Origin: Casuarina equisetifolia
Lineage: Eukaryota > Streptophyta > Magnoliopsida > Fagales > Casuarinaceae
Reading direction: 5' to 3'
DNA: 64,000 nucleotides
Assembly: GCA_028551475.1 (NCBI GenBank)
Contig: CM052354.1
Location: 12,483,172 to 12,547,171 of the forward strand
Within the stretch, counting starts at the first letter, position 1; each line of letters starts with the position of its first letter. Both the position numbers and the translations under genes were made by a program. Of the stretch, positions 23,450 to 35,976 are shown one piece after another. Below the pieces are notes generated by a model. It had not been told where the DNA came from. It did not search any database and saw only the letters and a program-made list of their open reading frames with translations.

Positions 23450-23695
23450 CAGAAAAAATGTTTATGAAGTCAGAAAATTTTCTATTTTAATCTTTTAAAA
23501 GTTCAAATAATTTCGTAGATAATTGTTTTAATTGATATGAAATGTGGAATGAATAAGAAATACGGAAGGTATGGATTGTTCTGAAAAACAATAGATTGAA
23601 TGTAGCTAGATCTATTTAAACCAGTTTATTTTTGAAAAGTTGAAAGTCCCGATCGTGGTGGAAAGAAGACAAAAACCAATACTGAACATCATCAC
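23450..23695. repeat. GeBP 3'-flank duplication, copy 2
   Basis: Matches 19480-19715; lies about 260 bases after the GeBP-like stop codon. The shared flank ties the intact gene and the broken copy to one duplication. Confidence 0.85.
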
Positions 23696-23764
23696 ATTTC
23701 AGGATGCGTAAACATAGCTTAGTTTTAAACTGTGAAAGGCAAGCGGTTTAGATGTAACTCTAAG

Positions 23765-24135
23765 TACCTTCTCCAGGATTGCAAGGAAAAAAATAAAAAC
23801 AGGAGATACATCATTAGTTAAAATCAAAGAAAAGGTCCTTTTTAGCATGTCAAAGGAAGAAGGAATGGTCGAAGGAGGTAAAAGAACTGCACCAGATCAA
23901 GAAGCTATTCGCGGGGAGACGAAGGGGGAGAGCAGAACACGTTGGAAGCTGCTGTCAGAAGGAAGGGCACAAGCGCGTAGTCCCGCAGACAGAGGTCTGC
24001 CCCATGAAATGCGGAAACGGCAAAAAATAGAGGGCTCGGGGTCAAGCAAGGAGGGCTTTTTACAGACACATCATCATATTATCCTCAAGTTCGGACTCGG
24101 ACGATGACCAAGACGTTCTCGGTAGTAATTGAGCA
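23765..24135 (+). pseudogene. Degenerate coding fragment, copy 1 (related copy at 45.3 kb)
   Basis: Shares landmarks with 45330-45560: GGATGGTCGAAGGAGG-like sequence, then CAAGAAGC/CAAGATGC, GGGGAGA and GAAG(C/T)TGCTG. In one frame it reads EWSKEVKELHQIKKL, against GWSKEEKQLQYIKML in the other copy. The W-S-x-E pattern and the following basic stretch faintly recall the start of a DUF573 domain, but both copies are full of stops or frame changes. A later frame ends in SSSDSDDDQDVLGSN and a stop near 24131. I cannot name the parent gene. Alternative open frames, such as 23847-24107, are probably not coding. Confidence 0.4.
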
Positions 24136-25299
24136 AATGATTGTAGGGGTCTTTTTGGGTTGCAAGGTTGTAGTTTGGAATGTTTTGTTTAGTTACTGGG
24201 TATATTTGTGGTTCGACTACCATACCCTTTTTTTTTTTTTGTATTGACCTCTTATGATGAAATGTAGAACTGCATTTATTTTAAATGACTTCAACAACAA
24301 AAGAAGATGCAGTTAAGCTACCTTATTTCCTATTAAAACGGTTAAGCTAAAGTTCAGGCCATGAATGAAGAAGTAGTGGGCATTTCACCCTCTTTCTAGT
24401 GACTCGGGGAGCTGATCTGATAAATGCACTTCAAAGGAAGGGAAGGGAAGGGACGTTACCATTACTAGTTACTTTTTGGACAGTCAATATATTTTTATAC
24501 AATGCGACCAAAATTTAACTATTAAAGTCCAGTAAAGTGAAGTAAATAAATAATTAACAAGTAAACAAAATATATTTTATTATACTAAAGATAACAATCA
24601 AGCAATCTTGAAATTAACACACGGAATTTGGAGGTTGCAAAAAATGTGTCTAACCGTGAGATACGCAAAGTTATCATATGCTAGGTAATATTTGTCTATT
24701 AAATTATCTGACAACAATATGTTGTTGTCACTCCAGCAATAATTTTATCTATAACTAGAATTTCCTAGGTAGGTGTTCATCATCTTTTCCTATAACAATC
24801 AGCCCAAGACTAAAAGGGGATCTACATTGGGTAGGTGGAAAAAGGGCGTTGTAAACAAAAGAAAGAGGCTATTTCTGAATATGGTTCTCTTCCTTTTTTT
24901 TTTTTTTACCCGTTTTGATCTACCTTTACAACCCACGTCCGCCCGAATTAACTAAAAAAGAAGTTTTATTTTTATTTTTTAATTTTAAAAGCCCACATTT
25001 GTACATATAAAAAGAAAAGAAAATAAATATCTAAAATTTCAAAATTCTTCATATATAAATTAGATATAATAGTATTTTTAATATTTAATCCAATATAATG
25101 TAATATTTTTAAGAGGAAAGAATTATGATATTGTAACATAATTAAGTCATATGCACATCTAATAAGAATGATGATTTGGAGTCACCTTAATTATGACACT
25201 GTAATATAATTAAGTTCAATATTTTTAAGAGAATGAAAAATTAAAATATTTACAATGCACATTGTATCATGTATTTATTTTGACAATAACTATTTTTTT
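24136..25299. other. AT-rich duplication mosaic without a gene
   Basis: 24510-24610 resembles 48900-48997 (TTAACAAGTAAACAAAATAT then ACTAAAGATAACAAT), and 24950-25000 resembles 21320-21375 (CTAAAAAAGA.G, then TTTTAAAAGCCCACATT.GTAC). No coding sequence seen. Confidence 0.5.
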
Positions 25300-25800
25300 G
25301 GTGGTAGACATAAATAAGAATAAGATACTATGCAATCTTTAATTTATGTATGGATCAATCAATCAAAATTAACAAAAAAAATATTGAATTGTTGAATTAA
25401 AATTGTTAAGAGGCAAGCACTATCATGATTTTAATATATATATATATATACTAGGAATGGGTAGTTTAGAAACAAGCCACCAAAAACAGTTAAAGAGTTA
25501 TGGTATCCAATACCAAAAATTATAACATGTAAAGAAACTTTTGTAACTAGCAGTAACTTTTACTGTCTTGTTAGAATTAATATTAACTCATGTATCAAGA
25601 TTTTATAAGGTGTTTAGTCTTGGCTGTAATCTAACTTTTTTTTACAAATATTCAAATCAAATGTTAAAAATAAATAAATAAATAAATAGACACATTAATG
25701 ATTTTTGGGTACATAAAAAATCAGTCATACCAAGGGGAGAATATAAATGCGGTACAGTTAATGGCAGAATTCCATTTACTCTCTCAGAGCTCTAATTCGA
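25300..25800. repeat. Dispersed direct duplication, copy 1 (second at 46560-47110)
   Basis: Shared order: TATACTAGGA, ATGG.ATCCAAT.CCAAAA, ATAACATGTA.AGAAA, GTTACTTTTACTGT/AACTTTTACTGT, ATCAAGATTTTATAA, then TATAAATG.GGTA. An AT microsatellite (about 25434-25450) sits inside. Confidence 0.75.
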
Positions 25801-26164
25801 TCAAGAAGATATATGATTAGCAATGTCGGAATGATAACATAAAATCTTTAACCCTATTATGCAGTTTGGTGTTGTAATGAAAGAGGTAGAACTCCACTAC
25901 ACCTTCGATTTCAATCATTGAAAATCTTGTCTCTATTGGAAATCCAAAAGCTCCCAACTTTTGTCAGAATTTAGAAATCTTTTCTTGCCAGAGCTTTAGT
26001 ATAGAAAAAGTAATAGTTATTATATTGTTGCATCATCCGCCAAATGAAAAGGTCAAGTAGTGTGAAATAGCCTTTCGCGTAGCAATTTAAAAGGTGTAGA
26101 AATAAAGAATCCCCATTAATTTTTAGTCCGGCGTAGCTGTTTGATGCTTAAAAGACAATTAAGC

Positions 26165-26606
26165 CAGAGATGAGGCTTCATTAATTTGCAAGACAAGGCA
26201 AACAAAGATAGCACAAGAGCATCCTAACTTCAATATTGATATTCCATCTCATGCCAATCAACAATGGAATCCTGACAGGGCGTCTCATGGGTTCTACACG
26301 AGGATGTTGAATGTACATCTCTACAAATCCGGTTACATCTCTATTCATTAAGAATGTATCATCTAATAATATGGTGCATGGATATCTTACCAGTGTCTGT
26401 AAAATGATGTCATTTTGGGTATTGTCCTGATGTATGGTATTAGGGAAACCTACAATATTTAATCTGAAAGGATGTGAGAGTTGCGGCTGATCAATGGATG
26501 TAGGACCATTTATGCCAAAACTACCTAAATATCTTGACTTCAAGATTACTTGATTTGGCAAATCTACTTTTTGGCAATAGTAGTAAGTTAGGGAAAGTGC
26601 CCTCAA
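26165..26606 (-). pseudogene. DUF4283 / LINE ORF1-like fragment
   Basis: Open frame of 141 codons on the minus strand. The C-terminal half reads like the conserved core of plant DUF4283 zinc-knuckle proteins: a hydrophobic stretch and LDD, then a run ending in PMRRPVRIPLL.G..WNI.V, followed by CYLC where the knuckle would begin. The rest of the CCHC is lost to a stop at 26181. Such proteins are usually ORF1 of LINE-type elements or domesticated relatives. No reverse transcriptase follows. The family call rests on a partial pattern match only. Confidence 0.4.
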
Positions 26607-27054
26607 TAGAATATATAAATGAAGTGCTACTTTAATTTCTAGATATTTTCATTTTTCTTTTTAGAAGAATCTCTTTATTTTTTTGACAAAAAATAAATGC
26701 TTTAATATCAGATAGAACTTGACTAGAACTTCTTTTTTTTATACCATATATGTGTTATTATTATGTTTGCCACATGCAATAATTGAAATTAACATGAATA
26801 TATTTCCTTGTAAACAAAACTAATTTATTCCCAAAGCAGCATTTTAAGTCTCATCTTTATATCAACTATAGCTCATCTTATTACTTTTTAAAAATGTTTG
26901 TAGAAGGTTAAAGCCAAATTCATGAGGTAAAGAAAAAGATGAACTCTTTTTTAGGAGAATTGATATAAATGTTTTTACATTATTGGACATTGTATTAATT
27001 CCAATCAATATGATTTTTTTAAGTTGACTCTAAGTACATAATTAATGTATCTTA

Positions 27055-27722
27055 TCTTTTGAATTGAAAAATGGACCAAGTAATAGATCTAAATATAATG
27101 ATATAAATATTTTAGTTTATTTTATTAACTTATTATTAATATATATCATTGTCACTGTTACAGTCAATATCATTTACTTTTAAAATATTTTAATAATAAA
27201 GTCAATTTTATTTTAAAAAATTATTTTAATAAGTTTGTAAGATATAATAAGAGAAAGAAAAACTTATCAACATGATTTTAAATTATAAGATTTTTACTTT
27301 GTGCAGTATTTATTCTTCTCGTAAAGCATAATAGAAATGTTAAAATGTTAAAACCCAAAAACCAAGCACATAACGGACATAAGTGTACCCTATATTTTGA
27401 ATTAAAAAATGAAAAAAGTAATATATCTAAAAATAATGATATAAATATTTTAATTAATTTTATTAATTTATTATTAATATATATCATTGCCATTGTTATT
27501 GTCAATATCACTTACTTTTAAAAAATTTAATAAAAATTTAATTTTATTTTAAAATATTATTTTGATAAGTTTGCAAGATATAATAAGAGAAAGAAAAACT
27601 TATCAATATGACTTGAAATTATTGGATTTTCACTTTGTGCAATATTTATTCTTTTGGTAAAGCATTATAGAAATGTTAAAATGTTAAAACCCAAAAACCA
27701 AGCGCATAACGGACATAAACTT
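27055..27722 (+). repeat. Tandem 338-bp duplication inside module copy 1
   Basis: Two direct units (about 27055-27392 and 27393-27722). Both run from TTTGAATT.AAAAATG to ACCAAGC.CATAACGGACATAA. Copies 2 and 3 of the module have a single unit, so this duplication happened only here. Confidence 0.85.
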
Positions 27723-28020
27723 TCCTGGTCCTCTTTGAACTAGGAACTTGGATTAAACAAACGTGGGACACAAAAAATAGCTAATAAAAGAAGACATGTT
27801 TCTGTTGAATTGAAAAAAGAAGACATGCTTCCATTGGTCATAAGATGAGCTGCACATATGCAAATTGATTTGCCATCCCCCAGTTTCGATCCTCATACAT
27901 TTATAACTACTTCTTCCCACACCAAGTAGTCACAATTCCCTCTTATTGATAATTACTTGCTCCGCTTGTATCTTCCCATAATTACTCCATAAACACACTT
28001 TTAAACTCAAAATTAAAAGA

Positions 28021-28083
28021 ATGGTAGAAACAACGCTCATTGGTGCTGTTGGTGGAGTCACCAACATTGTGGCTGGTCTTTAG
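28021..28083 (+). other. Conserved micro-ORF, copy 1 (20 codons)
   Basis: Reads MVETTLIGAVGGVTNIVAGL and stops. Its siblings at 34776 (33 codons, MLERALISVAGGVINTLAGH at the start) and 50677 (20 codons, MIGTALISVTGGVINTLTDH) keep the pattern M...LI.V.GGV.N, while the sequence after it carries stops in all copies. It could be the first exon piece of a broken gene family (the N-terminus of some NLR proteins has a similar style) or a conserved short peptide. Not resolved. Confidence 0.4.
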
Positions 28084-28345
28084 TGTAGTTTGACACAATT
28101 AAAAATTTTATAAGAAAATAACCAATTTGTTGATGAAGAGAATGTGATAATGAAAGAAGGATAGTTGGAGTTGAACTCCATTAGTATCAATTATCTACCA
28201 AAAATGAAAACACCATTTGAAACCATTAAATTCAAACATTGTTATATCTTGAGCGTGAAAGTGAAGAACTTGTAAGGACTACTTGCCAAACACTTGCATT
28301 CAAATACTTTACCTGATAATTGGCTAGAGTATTGTGTTAATTAGC

Positions 28346-31300
28346 CAAACTTTTGTTTTTATTTTATTACTAGACAAATAATTGCTCTTTGCAATAAATG
28401 AAAGTGTTCAAATGGCATATGTTTGAATAATTCAAACATATTCTCTGAATGCTTGTGGGTGGAGGAAGACATGGTAATTAAATTTTAAGAAAAGACAAAC
28501 TAAAAATATTTTGAATATCAATTCTGCGATAGTTGCAAGATTTCGCATATTAGAAATTTAGTCTTCAAATTTTTTTTTTTTTATCAATATGTAAGTAAGA
28601 CAAGAAAACATTATTTACTAGTAAAGGGAGGTTAAAATAATGAACCAATTCAACCTGTAAAACTATTTCTATCGTACATTTTTTTATCTCCCTAAGTCAA
28701 AATGTGTTAAATTAGGGTTGATCCTCTCGCCTATCCATCCATTAGAGGATGGTAAGTGGAACTTGATTGAACAATTTGAAAAAACCATGAATGAATTAGC
28801 TAATGAAGACTAGGTCATGGTCACTTGTAATGAATTTGGCATCGAGTTCAACCCTCCTATATTTTGACGAAAATCTATGGGCGTCTTTCATGCTATGTAT
28901 GGAGCAGCCACCATCTTTGAAGTAAAACAGGGGCTATGTAAATTAGTTGACGATCACCAAACTAAGTAGGCCCTAAACCCATCAAAACCTATTAACATGT
29001 TCATATGGAGAAATAAAAGCACCTACAATTAGGTAAAATGATCTCCCGCGACAATGTTGTAATATAAATAGTCTTTCATTATATTATAAATATAGTTTTT
29101 ACATATTTTTTTCTTATGCATATATTTATTAATTTGTCGGTTCAAGTGAGGAATTGGACTTTTTGCCCCTTGTCAAGAGAGAGGATCATTTGAGGTACAG
29201 GTTAAAGAAGCTTGTATGCCGAGATGGGACGAAACACTCCATTTCAATTGAGGGATTAGATGAGCCCGTGTTGCGAAAGAAGTCTTAGGCATGTGGATTT
29301 TCAGAGTGCTATCTGGGTTTGAATGACCCTTTGAAGGGAAACCAGGACTTTCACTATTTTCTGTGAAAGCTATAAAAGTATTTAAGAGAAAGAAACGGAT
29401 AGAATTTGAGAGAAGGTTTCCTAATGCATTGGAAATCCCACACAAAAACCTCATAAGTCTGCCTTCATCTTAGCTTTTCTGAACTTAGTCTGCCGCCAAA
29501 CATTGTCATTCTTGCATGGAAAGCAAACCCATGTTCGATTTCTTTCTCTCTTTCTACATGTTTTCTTTTCTCAATGCAAGATTGCATTAGTAGTTTCTCT
29601 CTTTCTTTGATGTGCATTTATTTTGATTAATTAAACAGCAAATTATTGTGATATTAGCCCTTGAGAAATGGTGTTCAATGGATATAACCGCAAATCTCAA
29701 CTATTTGTTCTTTTTCTCTCTCTTTCTGTCTTTTCACCTGTAAACAGCGAAAACAAGTAATAATATGAGCACCGGGGCTTTTCAATTTTTTCAAGGCTTC
29801 CACGTTTGATCTCCCTAGAAGATAAAGAAAAGAAAATTTTATTTTATTGGCACGTTTTTTGTCGCGCAATAAAGTGGTATGTCAAAAGGCGGGAGGCCGT
29901 AAAAGCTAGATGGTTCGCCCGCAAACAGGGCCTGTAAAATCTCGGCATTCACATCCCTTTCTTTTGTTTTTGGGCTAGATTGACGGGATTCCTTACTTCT
30001 TAGTAACATCACATCAGAAGAGTGATGTTAGTATATTGTTGTTGAAGAAAACTACATAAAATTCATCAATTTGTTGAGTAACTAGGTGTAATATTCTTCT
30101 ATGGCTCATGCGTGGGTAAGAAAGAAACACACGGCATTAGCTCAAATGATGAACAGGAAAGAGAATGAGATGGTCCTAATGAAACCTCTGTAACTAGGAG
30201 AGAGACAAAAGTGTTAAGAAAGCAGGAATATAGGAACATCAACGGTGAAAACTGTTTTCAATACATAGGAAGTATACACGAAAGACTTACAGAATGCAAG
30301 AACCAGAATAAGATTCGTAAGGGAATCGTGAGTTCATCTACAGTATAATATGTAGTAAAAGGCTTTTTAAGTTGGGCCAAGGACCAAGCTACAGTTGTAC
30401 ATTTCAACAAAAAGTTTTTGCATTTCAAACTGTCACCTACGATGTCTGATCGAATGAAAAGCCCGAACAGCTCCCGGGAGTGTCAGAAACGCGTAAGCCC
30501 CGATGAATGTTTGCTTCGTTCTGCTCTTCTAAGTGTAGGAGGTACACATATATTGGCAGCAACGCAAGCACTCGATGTTAGTTTATTTTATAAGCTCATG
30601 TAACGTGGGTTTTATTAATGAGTGTAAATAATTTTCTTATAAAAGTATATTAATGTAATATATATTAGTTCAGTTAACTAGATAAATTTTGACCTTAATT
30701 GTAAATATAGTGTTAGACAGTATAGACTTTAGTGCATCATATAAAATTGTAATGTGTCAGGACTATTTAGTTAGTACGTTTTATGTTATATTAATTAAGT
30801 CTCTCATCTAGCTTATAATATGTGCATTGGGATTTGTATATGGAATCAAACTTATGGTAGAAGTATAACGGTTATTTCAAAATAATCAATTATTTTGTTT
30901 ATTTAACAAAACAGAATCACTCTTATTAAAAAGCTCTCATATCCGTTCGTTAAGATAGATGTTCTATCTCTATTTTTTCTTGACCATTAAGTGATTTTGT
31001 TTTTTTGATTCTATCGTGGAGTTTCAGTTTCTTATCAACTAATATGTTTAAGCAATAAAGGATAAGATCTTAATCAAAATCTTATTAAAAATGTAATCAT
31101 TTTTAGGTATGCTATTTTCACTTTATTTTTCTATTTTTAACTCATTCTCAACCTATAACTGATGTTAGATTCTGATTTAATCTCATTTGAGACAAATTTA
31201 TTCTAACACCTTAGAGTCCAACTAACAAGGTAGAGCAAAGCAACCAAATGTCTAAAAATCTTAACTGTTTAGTATCTATATGTTGTCTGCAATTTTTTAC

Positions 31301-32719
31301 TTTGCCGTACTCCGTTAATAGACGTCTACTCTGTGTCTATCGTCTGCAACTATTAACTTGAGAGCTCCAACTTTCGACTTGTACATGGTTGAATGGGTTG
31401 CATTTTTATCTCACTTTTCAAGAACTTCAAGATTTTCTTTTCTCTTATTCTTTATTAAGGATATGGGCAAATATCATTTGGTATTCTAGAAAGCTTCTAT
31501 CTTTTTATCTCTATGTTGGGAATTATAATTATTTCACATAAGAGAACTGGATGCCTAAGTCTTTAGTCTTATTAATTGGGGTTCGGCATTCCCTTTAAGC
31601 CATTTTTTGGGGGATCACCTAGGCCTAATTGAAAAGACCTTTTTTCTTTTCCAATGAGCAAAACAACTTAAGACACAACGGGTTTTATCAAAAAATGCAC
31701 AATGTATGATATCCCAGAGTTATTGAATTATAATTCTTCATGCCAAGCTCACATTTCTTTCGTTGGTTGTGAAAGTTTGCTTTGCCTGTTATTTGAGATG
31801 TTTCCTTACTTTTATTCCTCTCCCAGCGCATATATCTACGTATGCTTGTTTGTTTGTATACGTGAGTTAAACTGCCTTTTGCTGCTTCGGCTCTTGGGTT
31901 GCGGGTTCATCCTCGTAGGCCGGCTTGTCTTATAATTGGTTTTTCCCACTTTTCGGCCAAATGGCGGTTGTTATATATATATATATATATATAAAATCTG
32001 ATCAAATTCAAAGATGGAAAATGAATTACTGTACCTTGTAGTAACATCAGTTCAAATAACATCGAAGGCCGAATGAATATGGGCAAGCTTGGGTAAGTGG
32101 CATGGGTCGTTTATAAAAAATAGAAAAAGCATTGGTCTACGTTCTGGGATTGAGGAAAAGAAAGGAAACTCCAATCCTTGGTGCACAAAACCGGCAATCA
32201 ATGTTATTTTATCTTTTTGATAATGGTACATCATTGTCACTATCTTCAATTTGTTCCCGACGGTCCATTTATACATGGGTCGAGTGTTAAAGAAATGAGG
32301 CGAAGATAAAGATCAAGCTAAAGGAAATGGTCTGAGATGCGACATGGAGTTCAAGAAATGAACAACCGAAGTGATGGTGTTCATTCTGGCCTAATCAAGG
32401 ACATTAGCAAATACGAATTAGTAAAGGAGTTCTTGACCTAGTAAACTCATAGGTTAATGGTTCAACACCTTCCTCTTCTTTGTGTGTGTATTAAAAAAAT
32501 TTTAAAAATGAATTAATAATGTGAAAAAACATATCATTGCCGTAACAAGCATATAATTCCAACTTGTCTATTGCCATTTTACTAATATAATGAATATAAA
32601 CATGTCATAAAAAATCCCACATTGGCAATTAATGAGCCCTCCTTCAAGACACAGAACAAGCAAAGATCTTTCTAAGGAATATCTGTTTTTGGTTGTACGA
32701 GACGTATCTGCGTAAGCCA
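28346..32719. other. Long AT-rich stretch without a recognised gene
   Basis: About 4.4 kb. Two short coding-like pieces, 29170-29460 and 30418-30603, match nothing I know and have no splice context. A TA microsatellite lies at 31972-31993. No RNA gene seen. Confidence 0.4.
31972..31993. repeat. (TA)n microsatellite
   Basis: Eleven TA units between otherwise unremarkable sequence. Confidence 0.9.
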
Positions 32720-33790
32720 GCTTGCCCGCAGTTCCGTGAATGACGTTTCTGAGAGACCCTTAAAAACGCTTTGCAGGGAGTCTCCGACATCGGTAATCGT
32801 TTTGCAGCATTGCTGTACGATACCAGCTTTCCAAGAAGGATACGAGGGATGTGCCACGAAAAGTGGGAAATCGGATTGGCTTGCGGAGAAATTAATGACT
32901 ACCAGTTGTATAAAAAACGACTTGTCCAGCCGTAACCATACACCTCCCAGGGATTCTTCTTCTGGGCCTTCTCATTTCTTTTTTTTCGTTTTTGGTCCTT
33001 TTACTTTGCACTTTTGACAAACCGAGGGGAGGAGAGAATGGGGCTATTTTGTTTCCAGCCCATTTGATTCTCATCATTTTCTTTTCTTTTCGTCGGCTCC
33101 TTGAATTTTTTCACTCTTTCTTATTGTTCTTCGAGACTTGTTTCTCGGTTTAAGATTTTGGGTTTTCTTCTTTTTTCTTTTGTATTTTATTTAGTTTTTA
33201 TTTTCCCAATAATAACTTTCTAAAACTGTTTTTTTTTTTTTCAAAAGATAAACAATAACAACATTGGAAAACTTTATATATATATATATAAAGATTGAAG
33301 GGTAATTGGTTTTTTTCCTTTTACTTTTCATGTGTTTGGGTAGTAATATATGAGATCTCTATTTGTTGTGTTACAAAAAACATTCCTTCAAATTTCAAAG
33401 TCCGACTGCACCTTTCTATGCGCACTTTTTGTTTTTTTTTTCTCCTTTTTAGTTTTTTTTTCCTCAACTATAGTTCTAATTTTTATTTGAGCCCTACTTG
33501 AAAAAAGGCAGATTTTGATCATTCACACAAAAATGATGTAAAATCATGGGCTAGTGTTCGGATTCTGATGGTTTGGTCTCCGATTCCTTCAACAATTGCT
33601 TTCCATATAAGTCCAATTACTTGTTTAGTGTCAAATATGGTGACTTCTTTTTTGTTCTCCTAGTTCACTTGGGTTCCTAATCTTGTTAGATTTGCGGCTA
33701 ACAGAATATCACTATTTTCTCAAATGTATGAATAACTTGATTTTTACAAAAGAACTTTACTAGCCTTTATTTGTGATATACTGAACAACT
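32720..33790 (+). repeat. T-rich dispersed repeat family, copy 4 (most complete)
   Basis: Has both halves of the family: the 5' block (CGTTTTGCAGCATTGCTGTAC; minus-strand frame IVQQCCKTITDV) and the TATA-like AGTTGTATAAAAAACGA start with its T-rich tract, ending in the TCAAAT.TATGAATAA.TTG and CTAGCCT.TATTTGTGAT landmarks shared with 11755-11815. A TA run lies at 33275-33292. A 109-codon frame follows (33795-34124) with no recognisable domain. Confidence 0.7.
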
Positions 33791-34129
33791 TATTTTGTTA
33801 CAATACTTTATATTTAATGATAGGTCTTGTGTGTTGGATGTTCATCGTGACATCTCTTCCCTCCCCCTTTGTATCACTCGCACTTTGCACCCATTTCTGG
33901 TCTTAAATGAGATGTTCACTTTTACTGATTTTCTGCCAACCAAAGGGCTTCCATTGATTCGGGTAATGGAGCCAACTTCTCTCTCCAATGCCAAATACTT
34001 GCTAGACCTTGAGTGCTCCAACATGGGCACGACCTTTTTACTAATAAATATATCATGTCCCATTAACCTTAGAGAAAAACAGACACATTCTTTTGAAAAA
34101 GCTGGTATGGATGGAGCAAAATGAGTATT

Positions 34130-35110
34130 CTAAGAACAGACACATTATTTTCATTTGGGCATTGTATTAATTTCAGTCAATTTAGTTTTATAAGTTGGTT
34201 TTAATTACATACCAAATATATTCATAATTATGTACAATATATATCATTGTCACTGTTATCATCACTTACTTTTAAAAAAATTTTATTAGAAAGATTAATT
34301 TTACTTTTAATAATATTATTTTGATAATTTTGTGAAAATAATGAGAGAAAGAATTTTTTTTAATATGAATTGAAATTATAGGATTTTTATGTTGTAAAAA
34401 AGGTAGTATTTATTCTTCTCCCGTAAAACCCAAAAGCCAAGCACAAAACAAACAAAAACTGTACTAGCCCTCTTTGAACTATGAACTTTGGATTAAAAAA
34501 AGTTAGGGACGTAAGAAACAACTAAAAAAGAAGTCGCGTTTACGTTGAATTAAAAAAAGAAGACATGTTTCTGTTGGTCAAAGATGAGCTCACACATGCA
34601 GGTTGATGTGCCATCCCCTGTTTTTTATCCTTTTAAATTTGTAACCATATACCCACTTCTTCCATACTAAGCAATCATAAGCCCCTCTTGCTGATATTGC
34701 TTGCTCACCACTTTTGTCTCCCTATAATTACTTCACAAATGAAATTTCAATTCTTTTTAACTCAAAATCAAAAGAATGTTAGAAAGAGCCCTCATTAGTG
34801 TTGCTGGTGGAGTCATCAACACTCTAGCTGGTCATTCGTGTAGTTTAACGCAACTAAAAAAATTTACAAGAAAATAACCAATTAGTTGATGAAGAGAATA
34901 GGATAATGAAGCAAGGGTAGTTGGAATTGAAGTCTATTAGTATCAATTATCTATCAAAAGTGAATACCATTCGAAACCATTATATTCAAACATTGATATA
35001 TCTTGAAAGTGAAAATGAAAAACTTAGAAGGATCACCTACCAAACATTCACATTCAAATACTTTGGTAGATAATTGGCTAGGGTACTAATGTTAATCAGC
35101 CGAACTTTTG
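34130..35110 (+). repeat. Micro-ORF module, copy 2
   Basis: Single-unit version of the module; ATG at 34776, micro-ORF of 33 codons ending at the TAA of 34875-34877. The downstream sequence to about 35110 matches copy 1 (GTTGATGAAGAGAAT, TAGTATCAATTATCTA, ACATTCAAATACTTT-like strings), and then runs into the 35140-35285 block. Confidence 0.75.
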
Positions 35111-35139
35111 TTTTTTTTTATTATTTCCAGACAAACAAA

Positions 35140-35285
35140 GAGTAGTCCCCAACGATTTATCATTGAAGGAGAATGAGAACATGGAGAGCGAGAATTGAGT
35201 GTGAATGTCAATATTAATAGGACCCAACTTAGGTAACCTTTTCCATGTACAACTACGTGGGTCGTTTTGAGAGATTAAATTAAGC
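35140..35285. repeat. Dispersed direct duplication of 505-640
   Basis: Second copy of the leader-region block of the lysine-rich gene, about 360 bases before the profilin pseudogene. Confidence 0.75.
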
Positions 35286-35640
35286 ACAATTAAAAAGTGA
35301 CAAATTCATGGAACAATTCTTAAGGAGAAAATCTTGAATTGAATATAAAACTTTTTATGTGTCAATTGAAATAGATGGTAGAAAAAAGAAAAAATCTATA
35401 AAGCACTGAAGATGGACAATCAAATTGAGATCTACAGAAAGATATATTAACAAAATATACTACGTGAATTTAGAAGACTTTTAATTCCTTTTAGAGTTTT
35501 TTATATTTTCTATGAAAACATCGTTGAAATTCTACTACTTAAATTTAGCAAAAAGTAAAGCAAATAAAGAATTAGGGAGGCGAATAGAGTAGGGAATTCC
35601 GAAAAATTCATAAAACAAGAATAAGCGAAGAAAATCAAAG

Positions 35641-35976
35641 ATGTCGTGGCAAATGTACTTGATGTGCGAGAATGACGGCCCAAAACTCTCCGCCGCGGCC
35701 ATACTCGGTCACAATGGCAGCGCGTGGGCCCAGAGCTCCATCTTCCCGCAGTTCAAGCCTGAAGAAATTGCTGCCATCATCAGAGATTTTGATGAACCCG
35801 GCTCTCTTTCCCCAACTGGTTTACACCTTGGTGGCGCAAAGTATATGGTCATCCGGAGCAGTTATTCATGGAAAGAAAATTGTCTCCCACCAGTAGGGAT
35901 GTGTCAAATGGTAATTCAAAACTGTTACAAGAAGCCATGTAGGCATGTGATCAAGCTGACGGGAGAAGATATCTAA
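35641..35976 (+). pseudogene. Profilin pseudogene, intronless
   Basis: Starts [10 protein letters not shown], then [38 protein letters not shown] and [14 protein letters not shown]: an unmistakable plant profilin, the small actin-monomer-binding protein of about 131 residues. The early TYVD-type residues are missing, a small in-frame deletion. After KYMVI a deletion of about ten bases shifts the frame; GAVIHGKK, the expected continuation, is found in another frame. The polyproline- and actin-binding C-terminal third is absent. Plant profilin genes normally have introns; here the junctions lie within one continuous stretch, suggesting a reverse-transcribed copy or a spliced-message origin. I see no clear poly(A) tail. 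The conventional leader-like AG-rich sequence before the ATG could be transcribed, but no working profilin can result. Confidence 0.88.

Larger units (their letters stand above)
26640..28345 (+). repeat. Micro-ORF module, copy 1
   Basis: About 1.4 kb of AT-rich upstream sequence leading to a short ATG frame at 28021, then about 300 bases of conserved downstream sequence. The same series is found at 34130-35110 (copy 2) and, without most of the downstream part, at 49690-50770 (copy 3). Landmarks: TTCATGAGGTA, TATTAATT.CA.TCAAT, TTTAAGTTGA.TCTAA, GTTAAAACCCAAA, then TCCCTCTTATTGA.AATT and CAAAATCAAAAGAATG or its variants. Confidence 0.75.

Noticed and set aside
33795-34124. Frame of 109 codons after the T-rich repeat
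   Set aside because: No recognisable domain, not found after the other copies of the repeat, and no splice context.
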